64,000 nt of DNA from Apteryx mantelli (GCF_036417845.1 NC_089980.1:133016516-133080515); one strand, 5' to 3'; positions 24,001 to 35,900 are shown, counted from the first letter of the stretch. The notes: generated by a model not told the origin, from the sequence alone. A program made the numbers and translations.

Positions 24001-24986
24001 GCAGTATCTGCGAAGCACAATAAAGCGAGGTATGCCTGTACAGACCAGTAGTGTCTCACTGGGTGATGGTACTGCCCAGGCTGTTGCATCCTGCCTTAGG
24101 CTGTGAGTTCCCAGGAGCAGCAGCTGTCTTTGGCTCAGTATTTGTGCAACGCTCCACACAATAAGGTTATTTCTACGAGCAGGACTCAGAGGTACTAGGG
24201 GAATGTAATTAATACTAACAGCATCAGCAAACTTACAGCCTAGTCAGGCATTATGACTAACAAAAACAGAAAAGTCACAAATCATTAGAACAATGCAACA
24301 GGTTTGCTTGTAGAAATTATACAGTGCAGGCTGAAAAATATTGCAAAGAAGCTACTGATCACAAAGCAGTACCATGCAGATGCCAGGGCTCTTCCTTCCT
24401 GCATTTCAGCAAGCAGTTTACTATACTCCATTTTTTACAGACATCTCTGCTGTAACCAGCAACACAAGATTCTGTTTTTCTTTCTTTGATTAACCATGGA
24501 AAGCAAATTCCTAAAGAAGTGAGCACTCTGCAACTAACTTAGGTAACAGATTGTCCTCTTTAATGTTCTTCCAGAAACAAAGCAAGCACAAAGCTTAAAT
24601 TAGACACAGCTTGTTTAGGTTCATGACAGCAGCTCTTAAGTCTCAGAGGCAAAGATTTAGATCTAAAAATCCCATGCTGCGATAACAGATAAACTAGGTG
24701 GCATAAAATACTTGCAAGGCTTCAATTATTGAAAAGTACAGCAAACAGAATGGAATGAAGAGATTTTTCTGGAGCAGAAAAGCCAGAGCAAACATCAAGG
24801 ATCAAGGAGGAACTGAAGTTCCCTCTTCCCCCATAAATAAATTTTGACCCCCTTCCCTCTAGCAAAATGACGGTGATTTGTACCTAGTTCTGCCACAGCC
24901 GCTGCACAGGCTGACAGAGCGAATTTGCTGGCTCGGGGCCATCTCTCTGGAAGAGGTAAGCTCTTCTCTTCTTCTGCAGGTAACAT
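12055..24986 (-). CDS. SLC25A27: Mitochondrial carrier, uncoupling protein 4
   Basis: Nine coding exons, minus strand: 24986-24884, 23052-22861, 22040-21956, 20098-19976, 18583-18471, 15974-15890, 14174-14082, 13729-13627, 12126-12055. All have AG/GT borders and matching phases, totalling 969 nt (322 aa; human UCP4 is 323). The N-terminal RWPRASKF matches human UCP4. The three mitochondrial-carrier signatures are [11 protein letters not shown] (exons 1-2 junction onward), [20 protein letters not shown] (exon 4) and [16 protein letters not shown] (exon 7), one per tandem carrier repeat. The end is GVSSF (human GVSPF). An in-frame TAA directly precedes the ATG, which fixes the start, although the context (T at -3, T at +4) is weak. 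Family role: inner-membrane anion/proton carrier, mainly neuronal in mammals; its exact substrate is debated. No disabling change is seen. Confidence 0.96.
16450..16530 (-). mobile_element. MIR SINE fragment (degenerate)
   Basis: The stretch TTAGTGGCAGATCTGGGAT followed by CCTGGCCTGAAAACTC and CTACTAACCA follows the reverse complement of the tRNA-related half of MIR. It is old and diverged. Confidence 0.5.
16767..18262. repeat. GC-rich direct repeat, ~954-bp period, about 1.6 copies
   Basis: The segment 16,767-17,275 recurs at 17,721-18,262 in the same order. Shared anchors include ATACCTGT, the GTGATCACTG stretch, GTGTCTGACCCTGGTTAC, CCAGACCTGATCCT, AAACTTGCCTGA and GAGGCCCCTGCCCTGC. The spacer 17,290-17,700 has no second copy, so the array holds one full unit and a partial one. 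Units also contain many short TGACCTG-like motifs. The region is GC-rich but CpG-poor and has no long open frame of note. Confidence 0.8.
18584..19975 (-). other. SLC25A27 intron 4
   Basis: No exon inside. It contains the sense CR1 fragment at 19,701-19,866; the rest is unremarkable unique sequence. Confidence 0.6.
19701..19866 (+). mobile_element. CR1 LINE 3' fragment
   Basis: Typical CR1 3' sequence in sense orientation, from GGTTGCCCAGAGAGGTTGTG to the tail ATTCTGTGATTCTGTGAT. It is nearly the reverse complement of the copy at 11.5 kb and so belongs to the same or a close subfamily. Confidence 0.9.
20099..21955 (-). other. SLC25A27 intron 3
   Basis: 1.9 kb of mostly AT-rich unique sequence with no repeat or exon that I recognise. 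Confidence 0.5.
23722..24038. mobile_element. Tigger-like (TcMar) MITE
   Basis: A 317-bp element in SLC25A27 intron 1. It begins CAGGCATACCTCGGAGATAT and ends AAGCGAGGTATGCCTG, inverted termini flanked on both sides by TA, the tc1/mariner target duplication. Internal landmarks such as GGTTCGGTTCCAGACCACCG, CCCAGTGCATATAAAAGTTA, GAGCACATGCTGTTGGAAAA and the GACTTGCTCGATGCAGGGTT stretch correspond closely to what I recall of both ends of the mammalian Tigger1 element. The transposase centre is deleted (junction near 23,900), so it is a non-autonomous internal-deletion derivative. Confidence 0.85.
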
Positions 24987-26350
24987 TTAGCATGTAACAT
25001 AAAACAAGACTAACCAGCCACCCTGAAAGGATCTGAAAGAAACGAAGCCCTGGCCACGCTGACATCAATAACTCAACTAGGTTCTGGGTTGTTTAGGAGA
25101 CAAATTTCTGAAGGTCATGTTTCTACAGCGCCAGCACTAGCAACTGCAGCAGTTCAAATGCCTCCTGAAGAGCTGCAGAGTCCTTGCTCAGTGACATAAG
25201 AGATTCCTGCACAACAGGCTCCTGGGAAATGTAGTCTGTCATCAACACCACTCTGCTAGGAAACCAGCCGCGAAGGTACAGTCTCACACACAGCATTTCC
25301 TGTTCTCTGCATTCAAAAAAAAAAAACATTAGTGAGACTTCACGGTTATTAGAGCGCATGTGGAGTCTGTTTGCCTGATGGGGTGTTTTGAGTTGGATGG
25401 ACTCATGTTCTCTGTCACTGACAACAGAGCCGTAGCTCTTAGGATCCCCAAACAGTATCTGACTGCTGCACAGGCACCATAGTCACCTTCTGTTCGACAG
25501 ATTAATTAATCCAGACTGGGTTTAACTGGAGCTAAATGAGCAACAGCTACACTTTGAATTGAAGAAGTAGCTTGCTCATGTTTGTAACAATTCACATCTC
25601 CTGGGGATTAGGCGCAGGGTAGTACACTTTGAGCAAGGGGCACACAGCCCTGGGAGGACAGAAACTAGTCCTTGGCCAAACACCGATGTGTAAAAAGTTT
25701 AAAGTCCTTCCTTGTTGAACACTGAAGCCAAATTAATTGTGTGCCATTCCTAATTTCTCTTAAATTAATGCAGGCACATTTATGTTCTCATAATGAAAAA
25801 AAGCATTTCCTGTTTGAGAGAAACTTTTCATTTATCATTAAGGTTCAGCTGAATCACTAAGCTAATCATTAACCATTAATCACTAATCCTCATGTTAAGG
25901 ATTTGAGGATTTTTAGGTCATAGAAACTTGTCCCAGAAAACCCCCTGCCCCTGTTTGACTGACTAACATTTGGTGTGTATTCCAGGTCACAATGATTCAA
26001 CAAATGAAGGGCAGCATTACAGGTAAAATACTCTGCTAAAGTGAGATGAATTTGTCTTGTCTGTCACCAACAGTCAGTTTTATATTGGATCCTTCTTTGC
26101 GTTAGAATTCATTGGAATTCATGCTGTAATGGGACAAACCACTGACAAAAAATACTGACTCCGAATTAAATGGGGAGAAGGCCTATTGTTATTTAATGCA
26201 AACATGTCTGGCTGCACTGTGGGTACGAATGGTGTAAGAGCTTTATTCTAGGCAGCTTATGCAATCTACTGTTTGTTTGGTTTTTGTGCCTCCCTCTGTA
26301 GTTATTCTCTGGGCTTGGGTCAGCTTGTGCCACTATACATCCGACTGTAG
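24987..26350. other. Intergenic DNA between SLC25A27 and CYP39A1, left part
   Basis: Holds the SLC25A27 5' leader and promoter, which is not CpG-rich and has no clear TATA box. Nothing coding is recognised. Confidence 0.4.
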
Positions 26351-26357
26351 GTCATCT

Positions 26358-27340
26358 ATTCATAGAATTTAGGTTGGAAGGAACCTCTAGACGTCATCTA
26401 GTCCAGTCCTCTTTTCAAAGCAGGGATAGCTTCAAAGTTAAATCAGGTTCTCTCGGCATCTCCTGCATCATGTGCTCCAGCCTCTTTAGTGCTCCTAAAG
26501 TGCTCTGGACTCTGTCCAGTTATCAACATCTTTCTTGCAGCAAAGGGGCCAGAACTGGACACAGGACTTAAAATTCAGCCTCACAAAAGCCACATAGGGG
26601 AAATTATCACTTCCCTCAACCTGCTGCCTACACTTTTCCTAATACAGCCCAGGATGCAGTTGGCATCACCACCACAAAGGTCCACTGCTGACTCATGTTC
26701 AACCTGTTGTCCACCAGGACTTCCCTGTCCTTTTCTGCAGAACTACTACCTAGTTAGTCAGCACCCAGCCTGTACCAATGAGTGCAGTTATCCCAATCCA
26801 GGTGTAGGATTTTGCATTTGTTTTTGTGGAATTTCATGAGGTTTCTATCAGACTATTCTTCCGTCTTGTCAAGGTCCTTCTAAATGGCAGCTCTGCCATC
26901 TAGTGTATCCACACTCCCCATAATTTGACATTGTCCAAGAGCTTGCTGAGGTTCTTCCCGTCATCCATATCACCGATGTTAAACTGCATCAGCCCCAGTG
27001 TTGACCCCTAAGGAATGCCACTGGTAACCAGCAACCACTTGGACTTCAAACTGTTGATCTTTGAGGCCAATGGTCTAGCCAGTTTTTCAACCACCTTGTG
27101 CCCTGCTTGTTCAATCTATACTTCCCCAATTTGGCAAACCAAACTATGAGAGACCAAGTCAAAAACCTTGCTCAATCAAGTTAAATAACATCCTCTGCCC
27201 TGCCCTTGTCCACAGACACAGTCATTTCTTTATGAAAGGCAATCAGTCAGGTTGGTCAGGCATAGTTTGCCCTCAGTAAATCCATTAAGATAAGTCCATA
27301 GGAGCCACATGTTGTCACTGTGTTATCTCCTCAACATCTT
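26358..27340 (-). mobile_element. Old CR1 LINE 3' fragment, ~1 kb
   Basis: Starts with TCATAGAATTTAGGTTGGAA, the antisense of a CR1 tail. It continues through the usual CR1 3' region (GTCATCTAGTCCAG; a CAGCCCAGGATGCAGTTGGC-like stretch; AGGTCCTTCTAAATGG). More diverged than the copies at 11.5 and 19.7 kb, so older. Confidence 0.8.
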
Positions 27341-27429
27341 ATTCAGTCCCCAAAATTTCAAAAAATATGGAAATATTTACAAATCCACAAAGGATGAGCC
27401 CATTGACACATGCTATAAATAACAGCCTG

Positions 27430-28510
27430 AAAATAAACCCCTGAATGGTGCAGCATCATATGGAGGGATCAAGTCTCCATAGTCATTTTTAGTCTTGGAA
27501 AATAAGTTATTTTTTAAACCAGATTGATTTGGGGATAGTTGTGGGGAAGAATGTTCTCTTCCCACAGGATCTTTGAAATGAATCTGTCTGGAGATGAACA
27601 CTTGCTTGGACAGCTCTGTGATTTGTGGAGGAGGGAAGTGCCAGTGCTCATGGAGGTCAGTCAAACAGCTGGAGTTTATTTATTCCAAAATCCTGAGGGA
27701 AAGAGCTCCAGCAGAGAGGACCCTCCATATTTATTTATTTCAGTTCTTAATGACACAGCATTTTTTGGTTTCTGTCCAAAGTCAGTTTGATCAAAGGTTG
27801 CATATACACAGAGGGAGTGTGGACTTTAGATATGATGAAAGAACAGCAGCATGGTTTGGAAGGACTATGCGCTGCTGGAGAAAAGCAGCCAGACTGCAAC
27901 AGTCCTCTAACCTGCTTTCATCAGTGGTGATTGTGTCAGTGTACATTGGAAAGACCATTAAATGTCATGTGCCCCAGGAATAAGGGCTAGTCTGAGGGCT
28001 TGGCTGCATAGGAAAGTTTATCAGTAACTATCATACCATCGTATTGGTTGTACTGTCCTCACAATGTGAATAACACCTTTCATTAGCGTCACTTATCCTT
28101 CACTAAATCTTCCCGAGAAACAGAAGCTAAACTAAAAAAAAATCCAAAACAAACACAAAGCCTTTAACGAATATCTTCACGCAGAGTTGAGGGCTTGTCT
28201 TACTCGTATACATAGGTCACTTTAAACTCACAACTTAGGTTGTGCATATAAAAATATTTTCCAATATTACAAGGCCTTATCACTGCTTCCCCTTTGTGGA
28301 AAAAGAAAGAATGTGATGGGTAAAATAAAATCAGGAAATGCGCATACAAATAGATATAATAGTTAAACATATAAGTGTAGTAATATCAGCGTTAAAGTGA
28401 TGTACGTATTTCTTCCAGAGAGTGTGCTGAAATGGAGATCCATATGCTACTTGTTACAGTTCAAATACTTGGATTTTTTCCTTTTGCACCTATGACCAAT
28501 GTAGGTAACA
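27430..28510 (+). pseudogene. CYP39A1 relic: decayed copies of exons 10 and 11
   Basis: Exon-10-like block 27,568-27,655 (88 nt against 89) has the acceptor CTTCCCACAG and donor AG/GTCAGT of the intact exon 10 (50,321-50,409), and intron similarity extends about 100 bp or more on both sides. In its 51-nt 3' part about 39 positions match. It still reads GGGK-CQC around the heme cysteine. However, the ERR-triad Arg codon CGT is CTT, the next Trp codon is TGA, one base is deleted further on, the heme-loop Phe is Cys, and the Gly after the Cys is Trp. Exon-11-like block 28,419-28,504 (86 against 88 nt) has acceptor TTCTTCCAG and donor G/GTAACA and keeps an open phase with MEI at the same place as MEI in exon 11. 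The intervening intron is 0.76 kb against 3.7 kb. Exons 1-9 and 12 were not found. It is too broken to encode a P450. Confidence 0.85.
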
Positions 28511-28539
28511 TTTGAATGTATTTCAGAATGAATGTTTAA

Positions 28540-29150
28540 TGAAGGTCCCCCGGGTCCTTTTCTGCAGAGCTGCTCTTCAGCCTGTCCTGGTGCATGGGGT
28601 TATTCCTCCCCAGGGGCAGGACTTGGCATTTCCCTTTGTCGAACTTCATGAGGTTCCTGTCTGCCCATTTCTCCAGCCTGTTGAGGTCCCTTTTGTCTAT
28701 CAAACACTCCTCCCAGCTTTGTATCTTCTGCAAACTTGCTGAAGGTGCTCTCTGTCCCATCATCCAGGCTATTAATGAAGATGTTACATGATATTGGCCC
28801 CCGTATCAACCCCTGGGGTACATCACTAGCGACTGTCTCCAGCTGGACTTCATGCCACTAATCACAACCTTCTGATCCCAGCAGTTCAGCCGGCTTTCAG
28901 TCCACTTCACTGTCCATTTATCTAGCCTGTACTTCAACAGGTTGCCTATAAGGATATTATTGGGGACAGTGTCAAAAGGCTTGCTAAAGTCAAAATAAAC
29001 AACACAACACCCACTGCTCTCCCTTCATCTACCAAGGCAGTCATCTCATTGTAGAAGGCTATCAGGTCAGTCAAGCATGATTTCAAAGATGCCTGGTATA
29101 AACAATTGTGGGAGATCATAGAGTGTCTCATTTCCTTCTACTTGCTGGCC
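28540..29150 (-). mobile_element. CR1 LINE fragment from the reverse-transcriptase region
   Basis: The minus strand encodes broken pieces of CR1 reverse transcriptase, such as [20 protein letters not shown] and [12 protein letters not shown], with VDEGRAVGVV upstream. The frame is interrupted several times, so the element is dead. It lies directly 3' of the exon-11 relic. Confidence 0.9.
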
Positions 29151-29989
29151 CACACTTGAGAAGACATGAAAAAGTTCTTACAAGTGTGTCCAGTACCTGA
29201 GGAGCAGAGAATGGCTTCTGTGATCACCGTGACATTTCAAAACCTGCTGATGGTAATACCACTGTAGTATCAGAAGAGGTCAGGTTGGTTTCTTTTTGTG
29301 TGTGTGTAACTGGCACATCGCAATTATGTTCAGAGTACATTAACGTATATAAGTCAAGCTCTCAAAAATTAGGAAATGCAAAATGTAGACTGTCTGCACA
29401 TCTTTCACAAACATACTCCCCCATGTATTAGGTTGTAGTCGTTAATGACGTGATCTCATGCAAGTGAGAGGTACCATTCATAAGGCTTACTGTTTAAGCT
29501 GACTTCTCCAGAAATTTCTTGCTATCTGCCTTGTAAAAATCTAAATGTCTACGCAGGCTGCCTTAATCACAGTCTCTTCACTTTGTAATTCTGATGTTCC
29601 TTAAAATCATTTCTTAACCTGGAGAGAGAAAAATGAGCCCACAGCCTTGCCACAGCCTCCGTGTCCCTGGCTGCTTGTGTGGCGTTCCAGCAACTCCGCA
29701 TTTCCCTTGTGTGAAGTTCAAGGATTTGTTACAGCAACATCTGAGTTTTGCAAGCAACAGAGCTGGTTCTCGTCCCAGATTCGAGGAAAACTTGCCCAGC
29801 CTTTTCCAAAACAAGGGCTTGGCTGCTGGGCTCTTCCGGGCTTTGACATCTTGTCTCCATGGCAGTGATCAGCTGGCAAGATTGATGAAAGAGGCCCTAT
29901 TGAGCAAGCTGGATAATCCTGGCAAGCACGGCCGTGCTGGGTGCTGCAGCAGGCGGAGCAGCCGCTGCAGCAGGCAGCAAAGAGGCAAA
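29151..29989. other. CYP39A1 upstream region / promoter
   Basis: Contains no recognised exon. The frame of CYP39A1 stays open upstream from an ATG at 29,633, so a longer N-terminus cannot be excluded on frame alone; family alignment favours 29,990. No CpG island. Confidence 0.5.
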
Positions 29990-32900
29990 ATGGCTCTTGC
30001 TCTGCTGTTGGCAGCAATCCTGGGACTTCTTATTGTCAAGTCTGTTTTGCTTCAGCTGAGAAACCCGAGCTCCCCTCCTTGCATCGGGAGCTGGATCCCT
30101 TGGTTTGGAGCTGCGTTCCAGTTCGGGAAAGCTCCCCTGGAGTTTATAGAGCAAGCTAGAAGCAAGGTAATGGCTGTGACGGTGTGCCTGCTCGTGGGTG
30201 TGTTCAGGGTGACTGCAAGGAGAAAGGAGAGGAGAAACTTCGGCAGTAAGTTTGCCCTTCACAAAATCGATAGGCCCTTTTCTTTTCTAATGTCAGGAGC
30301 ATTTAGCTCACAAGAATCAGCTGTGTGTCAGCAAAGTTGCTGAGCCCAGGAGCTGATTCTGGGGTGAACTCTGTACTGTGATCATCCTGTTTGGACCCAG
30401 CACCTCTGCCATTTTGCTTCTGCAGTCTGCCTGTGTGTTAATCTGGGTCTCAGATACTTTGGAGAACCCTGTGACAGACACTGGGACAAGAATCCTAGTT
30501 TTTTATGTGCCTAAAGTTGGGGGAGATTTCTGTTCCAGTGTCAGTATCAGCTGGTGTCCCTGAGCAGTCAAGAGAGACATAGGCATTTCTGGCAGGCAAT
30601 TTGTTCCATCCTAAAAAATGTACAAAAGATGAGTGCAAAGACTCACCCCTAGGACATGCCTATTTTCTCTATGTCTGTCTATAGAGAGACCCTAAATAAT
30701 CCATTTACATTAGATGCCTAATTTCCAGACAGCTAATACTAACTGACAGAAAACATATCTTCACATTTCCATTAGATGGTGTTATTACTTAATGCTGATT
30801 CAATGTAATCAGCCCCAAAGTATTCCACACTGAAGGATCACACATCCCGCCACTTGCAAAAACGATCTAAAAATGAAACTGCTGTAAAATCCTGAGATTT
30901 TAAAATAATGTTAAATAAATGCTGGATTTTTTGAATTTGCTTTCTGTTTTTGAACTATTAGATTTCATATTGATAAGCACTTCTTTGCAAAAATGGGTGT
31001 TATAAACTCAGAGTGTTAAATGAAAGCAGAGGTTCAAGTACATTCAGCTGATGTAGGAGATGTAAGAAGAGCATCAAAACCTATGAATCAGGACAGAAAT
31101 GTAGGACTGTAGGAAGAGACTTGCTCATTCGAGTCCATTCTCTTACTGTTTCAGAAACCGTGCCATATAACCCTTTAAATAAACTGATCAAGCCTCACTT
31201 AAAAAGAAGGCATAATATTTATTTGACTTTTTTATTAGGAGGCTGTTACAGAACCTCGTTGTTCTATTGAAAACATATCCTGATAGCAATCAGGTTAAAG
31301 CAGTCTACCAGATTGTCCTTTCCAGAAGAATCCCTTCTGGGACAGTTGTTTCACCACGACTTAACTTGCTTTAGTTGCTTTTCTTTTTCTAGGAAGCTCT
31401 TAGCAAAATCTTTTAGATGATATTTTTTAAAACAGACCTGACAGAAGAGTCATGTTTCAGGGTGAAAAACACAACATTTGCAGTCTGAGTGAACAAAGCT
31501 TTTACATACTAAAGAATGTATTGAAGTACACACACACAAACTTAGTGGCCCCAGCTCCACTGATTTTGGTGTTCATTTACCTGGAGGCCCTTTAGGCCGC
31601 TCTTGGTGCTGTGGCAGCTCCTACTGCATCTGAGCGCACCAAAAACACCTGAAGGGCTTTATAAGCCCAAGAGCCAGGTTTTGTCAGCACAGAAACTAGA
31701 ACAGGAAACATTTTTAATGAGAGAAAACTGGAAATGAGGCAGAGCAGAAAGAGAAGGCTTTCTTATCCTCCTCTTCTTTCTGTGTGTTTGCAGGTAGGAC
31801 CTTCCCTTTCCTTTGACTTTTCTCTTAGTCCAGCACCTCAGAGTCTTTCTGATTGCAAACTCTCCCTGTGGTTTCCCTTCGGCAATGAGGAACCTCTCAG
31901 TCCTTCGTCCCCGAGGGCGGCTGTGTGCCTGCACCACGCTCTTCCCAGCAGGCTCCCGGTCCCTGGTGAAGCCTCCTCTCTTGCTGTCCGTTTGCTCTCC
32001 CTCCACACCCGAAACTCCTCTGACTGAGCATGTTCACAGACTCGGGGAAGGCACAGTCCTTACCTTCCCACCTTCCGCGCTGGCACAGTGTGCAGAAGCC
32101 GGAAAAGATAAGCCCTTTTCTTCCTGCTCCTTTCTAGAGGAGCATTGCAAGCATTGTAATGCAGCGCAACCAAATAAACTGGGTACTGCCCACCAAAGGT
32201 GTCATGAACAGGCATTAAAAAGTTTACACAATATATGTTCAATCGTTTCAAGCTTCTTAATACTGCTAGGGCAGCATTTCGTGTCCTTAGTACGAGCAAG
32301 CAAGGCAAGTGTGTTCAGAAACAGACTCTAGGCAGTGTGAATGCTCTTCAACTATGTAAGGTCGTTATCTTCAAAGGAGACTTTCAAAATTAGAAACTTC
32401 CTCCTCCAGATAAATCCTTCCATCTTCCAAAGTGACAGTTATTTCTTTTTCTGTCCTGATGGGTTAACACTTATTACCATCCCTTTTGTTTATAAGCCTC
32501 ACTGATTTTTCTCTCAAGTCATTGAGTAACGCATTAAAATTTCCATTATTTCCATTACATACTTTGCTTGAAGTCTGCAACTTCTGTTTTCCTCCTACAG
32601 AAGAATATGTGGGCTGCAAGAATTGTCTCTTTTCCTACATGTGTCATCTGTGGATCTAATAAAAGAAAGATCCCCTGCTCTAATAAAATATTTAATCTCT
32701 GGTCTAATAAAAGATACCACCTCTTCCTCCTAAGCTGCCTTGATAGTTAAAGTGGTTTTGCAGGTTGTCTGAAATGGGAAGTGATGTGTAACAGAAGCCA
32801 CCATGCAACATAAATCCCCGTACAGCTGCTTAACACTAGATTCAAAAGATGTGGTTCCCCACTTTGCCAGGCAAACATGACAAGAGTTAATAAGGAATTT

Positions 32901-35900
32901 CAAATGCTTCCCATCGGTTTATTAATTAAGATAACAAGAAATCTTCAGTTAATCCCTGAGATTGTTCTTCACTGTCGTGGGGACCTGCAGGTCTCCCTTC
33001 AGAGCCATTCTCAGTGTGCTGACTGTGCTGGGACATGGTGCCTCATCCCAGGATTCACCTGCACACCTCTCACCTTGTTCTCTATGTGTGGTCGTATGAG
33101 GGGGCATTTGTCTGGCTCGCTGGCTTACAGGGCAAGGGGCATGTATGCTACATGAGGTCATGTGGAGGGGAAACAGGTTGGAGCAGAGGACAAGGCTTTG
33201 GTGGAGAGCCTTTGGAGACAGTGCCATCAGCCATGTCACTACTGCTCTGTGAGCCTGGCCCCAGGCACAGCTGGCCAGAAGACCACAGATAAGATAAGGT
33301 GCTTAAGTCCCTGAGATAGAGAGAGAACCCAGCACTGAACGCCAAATGTGCGTGTGCATGCGCAGGGGAGAAAACTAGCTCAGCGCACCTAACTCCCAAC
33401 GTGTCTTGACACAATTGCAGCTATCACCTACAGTGATTGCTCCCAGTCTGACAGCACCCGTGGGCAAAACGGCTGTTTCTACATCTTCTGTTTCCCTCCT
33501 TTGGCATTTTGGAGAACCTTCTTCAGCAGTTTTTATTTCTCCAAAGTGCTACTTTCATGCAAGCATAGATCTGCCTCTCATTGTGACACTGCTGTTAGGT
33601 ATAGTGTTTCCCATTCTTTGGAAAAAACAGTTTTCATGAGTGAAAGCAGCTTCTGAGGTCCTAATTGCAAGCAGGATTTTCATTTTGCTTACACTATATA
33701 TATCATCAGCTCTTCTACGATACTGTTTCAGACAGGGCCGGCATCTGGGAACGCAGTGTTGGCAGGTGATAACCCACGCTCCGTTGCAACCTGCCCATAT
33801 GCAACAGTGGTAAATGCAGAACTGCTTTGACAACTTGTTTCAATAGCTGATTTGATTATATTAGAACATCAGAATAATTATACCAGGACAGATGAAAAGT
33901 CTGTTTGTTCAGGCATCTGTCTCTAGTAGTGGCTATTAGTAGATGCTTAGTAAAAGGGTGTAAGGAACCCAACCAGGACAGAGGATGCCTTCTCTGACAT
34001 TCCTTCCAGCCTTCTGGCAGTCAACAGCTTTGGGACTTTCTAGGCTGGAATTTGCATCCAGATTATCTAAATATGATACCTTCATCCTCCTTTTTTACGC
34101 TGTTTATAGTTTTGGCTTCCTCAGCATCCTGTGGCAATGAATTCCATATTTTAACTATGTACCATGTGAAATAATATTTTCTTTTGTCTATTTTTAAACC
34201 AACTGGCTTATATGAGGTGCCTCTTCGTTTTTGCCTTATGACAAATATGGAAGAATTATTGTCTTTTCACCTTTCCAGGCTCAAGGATCTAAGTTCATTT
34301 AGTGTCTTCTTTTACTGAAACTTCCACATCTTTGCTCATCCTTGCTGTCTATCCCTGTTCCTTTCCTAGCTCACTATATCCTTTCTGAGATGGGATGGGC
34401 AGAAGTACATGTTAAACTGAAGGTGTGGGCAGAAAATGGATTTAGATGATGTTTGCTCTACCTTCTCCACTCCTTTCCTAGCAATTCCAACATTTTGTTT
34501 CCTTTTCACAAACACCGAACGCCAGGCTGACACTCTGAAAGGACTCCAAGATACAAGTGCTAATAGTAATTTAGAGCCCTCATCTTGTTGTGTATATATT
34601 TGAATCCCCCTAGACTTTTGAAGTAAAATATTTATTATTGGTTTACCTGAAACTTGTTCAAGTTGTTCCCAAGCCTATTCTACTTAATACTTCTTTTGAA
34701 CAAATGTCCAGCACCCATAAGAAAGGCTCCAGGGTGGGACTTGACTTAAACTGATGTAAATTGCCAGTTGCCAGTTGCTTCCCCGCCTGGTTTCTTTACA
34801 CCTTGAGCATTTATCAGACTCAGCAACACACTGGGAGGCTTCCTACATCTGTTATGTTTGGAAAACCCAAATGTTATTGGCCATGGAGAGTTGCCATTAG
34901 CAGTTTGATCCTCAAATCATTTTTTGTCTGCTGCATTTTAATTTTGCATTTAATTTATCAGAACCTATTTATTTGCATTTTTCTGTTTGAACACAAATTT
35001 CTGTTTTCTGAAAGGTATGTTATTACTTTGAATATCCACCATCATTCTGCTGTTTAACTGTGCTGACTTTTTTGGAGGCCCTTTATGGAGCTTTTTTATT
35101 TTAATTGTGTTTAATTTAATTCAGTATTTGTTTAATTTGAATTATTTTAAATAGATTTCAGTAGATTGGATGGCATTCAAATCAAGAATAAGGCACAGAA
35201 TTTGGTTGTCCTCCTGTCGGTGTTTACATGTGAGCTCTGTGTCTAAGCTTTGCATATGATCAATGGACACAAACTCAGTAAAATCAGTGGAGTCTAAGGG
35301 CATTTCAGCTGACCTTCATAAATAGAGGTGGGTAGTAGCTGATCAGAAGAATCAGATTTTAGGCTTCCCTGACTGCATAGACTGGGTCTGCATTGACCAG
35401 CATGGGAGCTTAGACATCTTGCTCACAGGTAATTGCCTAAAATAAATAAAGCATCCCAGTCTTTAACTGAATGTGATCTTTATTGGATAATTGTATTTTA
35501 TTGCAGGTTGCTATTAGTTCTAATGCTGTTTTATTTTAAAATTAATTTATTCCATTTTAATGTTAATTTTAAATAAAAAAATCTGAATCAAAAACAAATA
35601 CAGCACAAACCCACTGACTTTTATCCAGCCTGGTGCTCAGGACATGCTGTTAACCATGAAACAACAACCCGAGCAGGCTAGCTATTATTATAGCAATAGT
35701 TATTTATTATCACCCAGGGAGTTTAAACAGTCATTCTTTATTTAATAATTTACAGCTGAAAGACAATCAAAATCCAATTGATGTCAAGAGGAATCTTTTC
35801 CTTGGCTTTAAAGAGCTTTTGATGAAGCAGGCGTTAGAGTACAGACACCAACAACAGAAGAAATGGTTAAAGTAGATGAGATCAAGGAGGATTCAAGGCT

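Noticed and set aside
25740-25850. Possible decayed copy of CYP39A1 exon 9 (AATTTC...TGCAGG...ACAT...ATGTT)
   Set aside because: Only short scattered matches needing many gaps, without splice sites in the right places; not above chance by eye.
29190-29330. Possible decayed CYP39A1 exon 12 beyond the CR1
   Set aside because: No stretch aligns with exon 12 (55,363-55,434) or its acceptor; no support.
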